Shown one piece after another: positions 37,998-42,347 of a stretch of 42,347 nucleotides of DNA. Under the pieces are notes generated by a model that had not been told where the DNA came from, searched no databases, and saw only the letters and a program-made list of their open reading frames with translations. The position numbers and the translations under genes are program-made. This stretch comes from Candidatus Methanomicula labiotermitis (GTDB taxonomy: Archaea > Thermoplasmatota > Thermoplasmata > Methanomassiliicoccales > Methanomethylophilaceae), in assembly GCA_009780575.1 (NCBI GenBank), contig WQZU01000008.1, positions 1 to 42,347 of the forward strand, written 5' to 3'. Position 1 is the stretch's first letter. Every line of letters begins with the position of its first letter.

Positions 37998-38546
37998 TCA
38001 GACGACTTCCTCGATCTCGCCCGTGTTGGGGTCTATGACGAAGCCGAGAACATTTATACCTGTCGGAAGCAGCGGATGCTTTTTGATGATCTTAACTGTG
38101 TCGCGGACGGATTCGTTCGTCTCTTCGAAACCTTTGAAGTGCTCCTCGAGGTCGATGCCGCAGCCTTCCACAAGATCGATCTTGTCCTGAGTAACGCCTC
38201 TGGTGATCATCTTTTCCTTGATCTTTGATACGTTGAGACCCTGGACTCCGCAGTCTTTGTGTCCTATCACAAATATTTCCTCCACTCCCAACAGATATAC
38301 GGAGATGAGCAGACTGCGCATGGTGATCCCGAACGGATCCTTTATGACAACGCCGGCGTTCTTGATCACCTTAGCGTCTCCGTTCTTTATTCCAAGCGCG
38401 GCCGGCAGTAATTCGACCAGTCTCGTGTCCATGCAGGAAAGTATCGCAAGCTTGCGGCGTGGCTTGACTATCGCCGCGAACGGTTCGTAGGCTTTCGATG
38501 CGACGAACTTCTTGTTGTGTTCCATTATTATCTCTTTGTTTGACAT
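37998..38546 (-). CDS. Beta-class carbonic anhydrase
   Basis: This 182-residue zinc enzyme interconverts CO2 and bicarbonate. The ligands of the Cab-type beta class are seen: Cys in SCMDTRL (C-x-D-x-R) and HKDC (H-x2-C). Start is ATG 38546, with a TATA box (AATAAATAT on the minus strand, 38570-38578) centred about 28 bp upstream, so the mRNA is likely leaderless. The same frame is open for another 109 codons upstream, discussed separately. Its product would feed PEP carboxylase. Confidence 0.93.
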   Translation of the reverse strand: MSNKEIIMEHNKKFVASKAYEPFAAIVKPRRKLAILSCMDTRLVELLPAALGIKNGDAKVIKNAGVVIKDPFGITMRSLLISVYLLGVEEIFVIGHKDCGVQGLNVSKIKEKMITRGVTQDKIDLVEGCGIDLEEHFKGFEETNESVRDTVKIIKKHPLLPTGINVLGFVIDPNTGEIEEVV

Positions 38547-38569
38547 AGCATATGTGACGAGGCTGTCAA

Positions 38570-38578
38570 TATATTTAT
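38570..38578 (-). promoter_or_regulatory. TATA box of the carbonic anhydrase-ppc unit
   Basis: AATAAATAT on the minus strand is centred about 28 bp before ATG 38546, leaderless geometry. The gap to the DUF116 gene (38547-38803) otherwise shows no separate gene, although its minus-strand frame is open and continuous with the carbonic anhydrase. Confidence 0.5.
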
Positions 38579-38803
38579 TACTTTTTTTGGTACCGAAGCA
38601 GATGAATGCATAGAGCGTGTGAACACATATCTGATGATATCCGCGGCCTTCAGAACATGGGTAATGCGCGGGCGCGCCCATATGTCCCATCCAGTCTCTT
38701 TTTATGACAAAATGACCATCGGTCTTTCGTGCGCATGTGAACTTGAAATGACATTCAAGAACAGCATTGATACAAGGCCTAGGGACATCAAACGGCAGAC
38801 CGG

Positions 38804-39571
38804 TCATGGCGATATGACAAAATGATCCAGGAATCTCCTGACCTTCCCGATATCCACATCCGTGTTCATGCACGGTCCGAAAGGTCTGTCATTGAGTATT
38901 CCGTATCCGGGTATGGGGAATGTCTCCAGAAGCCCGTCCGCAAGATCGCGGTGGCATGCGACCGCGATTATGCAACTGGGTCTCGTCTGCACTATCATCA
39001 TGCGGGCAAGCGTACCGCCCGGGACCACTGCTATATTCACCGGACACTTCTTCGACAGATCCTTGAATTCCACGATAACACATTTCCCGCATTCCGTACA
39101 GTTGTTTATGTTGTTCACAACCCTGTGCGAGCAGTCATGGTTCTGAAGGCAATGCGGCAGCAGTATCAATACCTCCTCGGCCTTGAATCTCTGTCGACCG
39201 GCCTTCAGGAATGCGTTGTTCACTTTCACGAAGGATTCCTCTATCCTTTCTTTGGGTATGAATAACAGTCTTCCGATGAGCATGTTGACCTGAAAGATGA
39301 CGTTGATCGAGAATCGTATGAGCCTGTGGAACGGCCCTATGGGACGTTTTCCGTAACAGACCGCGAAAAGTATCACCATACCGACGGTCACAATGAGAAA
39401 GAAGGCGACGGCCGCGATGATTATGGCTGTCGCAAGGATCGCCGACATCTCGTGCAGGCGCGGAGAAGCCAGCCAGAGAAGGAGCGCAGCGATCGTCACC
39501 AGCAGGGCCAGGCTGAGCGCCGACAATATGAGGAACAACGACTTGCCTTTACTGTCGATCACAAAGTCCAT
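38804..39571 (-). CDS. DUF116 family membrane protein
   Basis: The ~255-residue protein has two N-terminal transmembrane helices (about residues 7-28 and 38-60). A DUF116 domain follows with its cysteine pattern: LPHCLQNHDCSHRV, NCTECGKC, KKCP and PSCIIAVACHRDL. The pattern suggests a metal or Fe-S site facing the cytoplasm. The start is uncertain: ATG 39571, or TTG at 39592. Function of the family is unknown; it occurs widely in methanogens and other anaerobes. Confidence 0.85.
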   Translation of the reverse strand: MDFVIDSKGKSLFLILSALSLALLVTIAALLLWLASPRLHEMSAILATAIIIAAVAFFLIVTVGMVILFAVCYGKRPIGPFHRLIRFSINVIFQVNMLIGRLLFIPKERIEESFVKVNNAFLKAGRQRFKAEEVLILLPHCLQNHDCSHRVVNNINNCTECGKCVIVEFKDLSKKCPVNIAVVPGGTLARMMIVQTRPSCIIAVACHRDLADGLLETFPIPGYGILNDRPFGPCMNTDVDIGKVRRFLDHFVISP

Positions 39572-39592
39572 GGTTTTCACATCCGTGCTCAA

Positions 39593-40105
39593 TTACCAGG
39601 ATCCCGATGACAAGAACCGGTGCATGGGAAGACGGTCGTCCGCATCCGTTCCCATTTTGAAGTTGTTCATCACTCGTTCCGGAGTTGACCATATATCCTC
39701 TCTATAAAGACTTTTATCAAAAGACCGAATGCAGCATTCCGTGAACCCGCGGGCCGATCTGTTCTGAAATCGAAGGAAACCTGTGAAAAAATAACTGTCC
39801 GGATAGATGATCTTGGTGCGGGGGGAGGATTTCCGCCGAACTTGTCCGCTTAAGCCACCAGAATACTGCCAAGGTACGGCATCGATAGCCCGTGAAAGTA
39901 ACTGCATCTGTCCTAGGTCGGACGATCTCAAGGCGGCGATCTGATGGGAAATAGATACAACCGCTCCGGTAGGACGAAAGCTTACGCGGTCCGGAGGCGC
40001 GTATGCTCTTTCTGCTTTTTCGAATGCGAGGAATTGATATTTCTTCCGACGGGAGAGGGAAAATACTACACAATGGAATGCGGGTACAATGGACCGCTTA
40101 ACCAT
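39593..40105 (-). pseudogene. Unassigned open frame, possibly a transposase remnant
   Basis: A minus-strand frame stays open for about 170 codons just beside the DUF116 gene. Its C-terminal half looks protein-like (IIYPDSYFFTGFLRFQ, IWSTPERVMNNFKMG), and the YPDS segment recalls the N-terminal part of some DDE transposases. The N-terminal half overlaps the plus-strand gene at 39944, and no catalytic DDE motif is present. It could be a decayed insertion sequence marking the right-island boundary, or a chance frame. Otherwise 39593-39943 shows no gene. Confidence 0.3.
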
Positions 40106-40138
40106 ATTCGCCGTAAGCTCAGGGAGGCGACAACATGA
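39944..40138 (+). CDS. Small basic protein with a CxxC pair (64 aa)
   Basis: The stop overlaps the next ATG as ATGA, as between the other genes of this operon, which argues for a real gene. The sequence is basic with CSFC and one further Cys; it may bind zinc. The upstream ribosome site is weak, and a TATA-like AAAATACTA near 40060-40068 could start transcription inside it, so the call is uncertain. Confidence 0.45.
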   Translation: MGNRYNRSGRTKAYAVRRRVCSFCFFECEELIFLPTGEGKYYTMECGYNGPLNHIRRKLREATT

Positions 40139-40305
40139 ACGCCGAGCATATGGTCAACATCCTGCGCGAGTATGACGATCCTAAGAAGATGGCCCGAATA
40201 ATGCATGCGTCATGTGTGCGCTTCGGAGGACCGAGTACTAAAGTCAAGATGTGGTCAGATGTCTGCACAATTCTAGGTGTAGACGTTCAGGAGGCATCCG
40301 AATGA
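40135..40305 (+). CDS. Island protein homologous to the left-island KKMAR protein (56 aa)
   Basis: The whole protein matches the N-terminal part of the gene at 4226-4588: NA near the start, PKKMARIM, and W-x2-VC-x-IL-x-V. It lacks the Cys-rich tail. GGGAGG precedes ATG 40135, and its stop overlaps the next ATG. Conserved between both islands, so probably a core component of the element family; function unknown. Confidence 0.75.
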   Translation: MNAEHMVNILREYDDPKKMARIMHASCVRFGGPSTKVKMWSDVCTILGVDVQEASE

Positions 40306-40496
40306 TTGAGTATCCTTCCCTCATTCCTGCCATTTGTGATTCATGCGAGAAGGCCTTTTACGCTGAGATTGACCCTTACAAGAACGAATCTATACACACC
40401 CAAGTAGTGCGTAGCGTCGCGACCTGCGACACATACGGAAACCCCGGAGCTTACTGCGATGAGTGTGTAGAGGGAGGTATTTCATGCACACCGTAG
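40302..40496 (+). CDS. Small zinc-ribbon-like protein (64 aa)
   Basis: ATG 40302 overlaps the preceding TGA. Paired cysteines ICDSC (residues 12-15) and YCDEC near the C-terminus form a typical four-Cys zinc ribbon. It ends at TAG 40494; beyond it the frame stays open except for one more TAG until TAA near 40608, see findings. Confidence 0.65.
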   Translation: MIEYPSLIPAICDSCEKAFYAEIDPYKNESIHTQVVRSVATCDTYGNPGAYCDECVEGGISCTP

Positions 40497-40642
40497 ATTT
40501 ACCACAAAGTAGAGGTGTTCGGGAAATCTCCCAATACATAGTATTGGGTTCAAACAAAAGCAGGGTCAATTTACGTAATTGTAAATCTACCGTGCTTTTC
40601 GTGGTAAATTCCCCGTATTATTCAACAGTCTGGGGGTGCTGA
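40484..40642 (+). CDS. Possible small protein (52 aa) overlapping an operator-like region
   Basis: ATG 40484 is preceded by GGGAGGT about 6 nt upstream, overlaps the previous gene by 13 bp and ends one base before the next start, consistent with the dense packing of this operon. The DNA is unusually rich in inverted ATTTAC/GTAAAT sites, so it may be regulatory instead of, or as well as, coding. Confidence 0.35.
   Translation: MHTVDLPQSRGVREISQYIVLGSNKSRVNLRNCKSTVLFVVNSPYYSTVWGC
40493..40611. promoter_or_regulatory. Cluster of inverted ATTTAC/GTAAAT sites before the HTH gene
   Basis: GTAGATTTAC (40493-40502) is the exact reverse complement of GTAAATCTAC (40581-40590). ATTTAC-N6-GTAAAT forms a second palindrome at 40569-40586, and ATTTACCAC (40497-40505) pairs with GTGGTAAAT (40601-40609). 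This is four half-sites in 120 bp, just upstream of a gene for an HTH protein. Autoregulation or an element origin are possible readings. Confidence 0.55.
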
Positions 40643-40643
40643 T

Positions 40644-41702
40644 TTGGTCATACGCAGACTTACAGCAGACCAGATCAGAGTGAGGGATAACATCCTGATT
40701 CCCGACATGACGATTCCTTTAACCGCGCGTAATCTAAAGATGGACCCTCGCAGAGTGCGGACAATCGTCAGTCAGTTGGTCCATTACAGGGAGATTCGCC
40801 GCATTCCCGGCACGAAATATCCGGTACTGTACACAAGCACCCTCCCCGTACCTAAAGGTACGGAAAGCCATATTACCGTAAATTGCAGGGAGGGTGCCAA
40901 TTCAAAGCAGGGGGGAGGTTCAGAAAAAAGAGAACCAACGCAATGCAGAATCCACCTCAACGGACAGATATATTCGCAGGTTACGAAGGTCGGAACAAGG
41001 CAAGCCCTCAAAACTGAGAGAGGTATCGAAGTAGGGGATTGGAAATCGAAACCAGGCCACCCACTCGGAAGCGTAGAATACAAAGGATGGATTCGTATCG
41101 AGGATCAGCATATCGAGTTCTTCTACCGAGAGGGCAACAGAGGGAGCAAGACCTTCACCGTCAATCCCGGTCACTCATATCAGACTGCCCCCAACGCGAA
41201 AGAAAAGGGTATGGCAGCACTCATTGACCGCGCAAGATACATAATGGAACTTCTCAGGCCGCACGGATGGAAGTTCACGGAACCGGAGATAAGAGGCATT
41301 GGAGGAGAAGCAGGTATCCCGAACCATCCACTGATAGAAAGGATCAATCGGGATAATGTCAAAGAGAATGCTACGATAAAGCTCGACACATCCAAAGGCG
41401 GAAGCGAGATCGAACTGACGGATGCAGAGGCAACAGACATCGCGTGTGAATCGCCGGAACACATCGTTCAACTCTACACGAACGATTCTCTGATCGTCGA
41501 AAGACAGGACGCATCCGAGGAAGAACTGCTGCAAATGAAGAAAAAGAGCCGTTTGATTGTTGACATTCTCAAAGACAACATATACTCTGCGGAACTTATC
41601 GCCAAGAAGCAGACAATCGAATTGGAAGGTCAAGTACACACTCTCGTCGAAATGTCCGATGGCATCTCGGCCGCCGGTGCAAGGGATGTGATGTACGGAT
41701 GA
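40644..41702 (+). CDS. Winged-helix accessory-island protein, counterpart of the gene at 185-1471
   Basis: The 352-residue protein uses a TTG start (40644) after GGGGGTG. An N-terminal winged helix-turn-helix covers about residues 5-65 (LTARNLKMDPRRVRTIVSQL). The middle has RYIMELLRPHGWKF, similar in position and character to the left-island protein, and the C-terminal part is charged and helical. The last four residues and downstream DNA are identical to the left copy, while the rest is strongly diverged. Its stop overlaps the next ATG. A regulator or element replication protein is plausible. Confidence 0.8.
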   Translation: MVIRRLTADQIRVRDNILIPDMTIPLTARNLKMDPRRVRTIVSQLVHYREIRRIPGTKYPVLYTSTLPVPKGTESHITVNCREGANSKQGGGSEKREPTQCRIHLNGQIYSQVTKVGTRQALKTERGIEVGDWKSKPGHPLGSVEYKGWIRIEDQHIEFFYREGNRGSKTFTVNPGHSYQTAPNAKEKGMAALIDRARYIMELLRPHGWKFTEPEIRGIGGEAGIPNHPLIERINRDNVKENATIKLDTSKGGSEIELTDAEATDIACESPEHIVQLYTNDSLIVERQDASEEELLQMKKKSRLIVDILKDNIYSAELIAKKQTIELEGQVHTLVEMSDGISAAGARDVMYG

Positions 41703-41765
41703 CTCCGCGCACTCCGACACAGTGGGCCCGCGAGATAATGAAGCAACGACGGCATAAGGCACTAG
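41690..41765. repeat. Inverted duplicate of 122-197 (76 bp, identical)
   Basis: Exact reverse complement of the left block. Similarity begins abruptly two codons before the HTH stop and continues into the next gene to 41765, where the left copy jumps 461 bp ahead. Confidence 0.95.
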
Positions 41766-42124
41766 AGCACGTCGAGTATCTCATATCTACGCGCATAGAT
41801 CCTGATTTCTGGAAAGAAGTACGGAACATCATAATCATCACTTACGACAACATCGACGAAGATTCGCATCTGATCGAGCAGTATTATCTTGATATGATCC
41901 CGGAGCACAAACGCCGCCTCGCCCGCATCATGATTGAATCTTGGGTGCATTATTCTAATTTCGGTTACAAACAGATTTATGACCTGATAAAAAATGCTGA
42001 GAATGCCGAGCAACGCATATTTTGGAAATATGTTCGTCGCGAGCTCAGTAAGGCTATACGTCGACAAGGGGGTTACGCGGACGATCTCCGCCGTTCATTT
42101 CTAGCCATGGAGGTCTGCGCTTGA
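41699..42124 (+). CDS. Charged helical protein upstream of the serine recombinase (141 aa)
   Basis: The protein is rich in Arg, Glu and aromatic residues (FWKEVRNIII, RIFWKYVRRELSKAIRR) and has no Cys cluster. It overlaps the recombinase start (TTGA) and the HTH stop, so the three genes are translationally coupled. It may be a recombination directionality or accessory factor; that is inferred from position only. In the left island only its first 22 codons survive. Confidence 0.7.
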   Translation: MTPRTPTQWAREIMKQRRHKALEHVEYLISTRIDPDFWKEVRNIIIITYDNIDEDSHLIEQYYLDMIPEHKRRLARIMIESWVHYSNFGYKQIYDLIKNAENAEQRIFWKYVRRELSKAIRRQGGYADDLRRSFLAMEVCA

Positions 42125-42347
42125 GAGTTGCATTGTACGCCAGGGTTTCGAAGAAAGGCGACATCCAGCACAACGAAAACCAGTTGATAAAACTCGAACA
42201 GTTCGCGGAAATGCGCAAATACGAAGTATTCGACCGATACAAGGATGAAGTTTCGGGCGCGAACAAGAAAAGGCCGGAACTTGACCGAATGATGGCCGAT
42301 GCAAAGTTCAGACGTTTCGATAAGATCGTCGCGGATCACATAAAAAG
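42121..42347 (+). CDS. Serine recombinase, N-terminal catalytic part (runs off window)
   Basis: TTG start at 42121. The visible 75 residues carry the resolvase/invertase fold: RVALYARVS with catalytic Ser10, QLIKLEQFAEM, then DEVSGANKKRPELDRMM and FDKIVADHIK. This is the usual spacing in serine integrases and resolvases. No N-terminal MerR-type HTH precedes the catalytic domain, so it is not of the IS607 type. Whether it is a large integrase or a short resolvase depends on the missing C-terminus. It is the intact counterpart of the truncated left copy. Confidence 0.9.
   Translation, partial: MRVALYARVSKKGDIQHNENQLIKLEQFAEMRKYEVFDRYKDEVSGANKKRPELDRMMADAKFRRFDKIVADHIK
42225..42347. repeat. Inverted duplicate of 1-123 (123 bp, identical)
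   Basis: Exact reverse complement of window bases 1-123, within the serine recombinase gene. The identity reaches the window end, so the full shared length is unknown. Confidence 0.95.

Noticed and set aside
38619-38825. Plus-strand 68-codon frame between carbonic anhydrase and DUF116
   Set aside because: No ribosome site, no family match, and it overlaps the DUF116 stop on the opposite strand.
1-42347. Window as a circular plasmid or virus genome
   Set aside because: The repeated ends are in inverted, not direct, orientation, and the content between is ordinary core chromosome.
42121-42347. IS607-type transposase
   Set aside because: IS607 TnpA has a MerR-like HTH before the catalytic domain; here the catalytic motif begins at residue 2.

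Overview
The window is archaeal chromosomal DNA, most likely from a host-associated methylotrophic methanogen of the Methanomassiliicoccales. The support is an archaeal rps12-rps7-EF-2-EF-1alpha-rps10 string, an archaeal aromatic-amino-acid pathway (ADH synthase, 3-dehydroquinate synthase II, GHMP-type shikimate kinase), a corrinoid-methyltransferase-like (MtaA/UroD family) protein, a giant adhesin-like surface protein, and TATA boxes that often sit about 26 nt before a start codon. The family assignment is inference; no 16S rRNA or mcr gene is present.

Layout. (1) 1-4893: an AT-richer accessory island of small, mostly unrecognised genes. It holds a long overlapping minus-strand operon of Cys-rich proteins, a pentapeptide-repeat protein, a helix-turn-helix/coiled-coil protein and a truncated serine recombinase, plus a divergent ribbon-helix-helix regulator with an operator array. 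(2) tRNA-Ala(TGC) at 5013-5085. (3) 5202-12498: a seven-gene plus-strand operon taking aspartate semialdehyde-derived precursors through chorismate to the tyrosine branch. (4) ilvD and a 3064-residue membrane-anchored surface protein, both minus strand. (5) 23726-28640: translation operon, then a small unknown protein and a UroD/MtaA-family methyltransferase. (6) 30659-35055: ABC-class ATPase, DUF296/PPC-domain protein, a small protein, a DUF5654-like membrane protein and MgtE. (7) 35193-39571: PEP carboxylase, beta-carbonic anhydrase and DUF116 protein, all minus strand. (8) 39944-42347: a second accessory island on the plus strand, ending in a serine recombinase that runs off the window.

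The most unusual feature is the relation between the two islands. They lie in inverted orientation about 35 kb apart. The last 123 bases of the window are the exact reverse complement of the first 123, and a second 76-base block is also identical in inverted orientation. In both islands the identity starts at the last codons of a helix-turn-helix gene and runs into a shared small-gene/serine-recombinase module. The upstream genes are diverged (one pair of small proteins is recognisably homologous) or unrelated. The left copy has lost 461 bp relative to the right, making an in-frame fusion that removes the recombinase catalytic serine. This looks like a modular serine-recombinase element family, one copy defective, whose upstream cargo is exchanged. 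Neither island matches an element I recognise. Other points of interest are a cluster of TGTTGCA sites before the methyltransferase gene, a carbonic anhydrase next to a bacterial-type PEP carboxylase, and near-identical 237-bp repeats in the giant surface protein.
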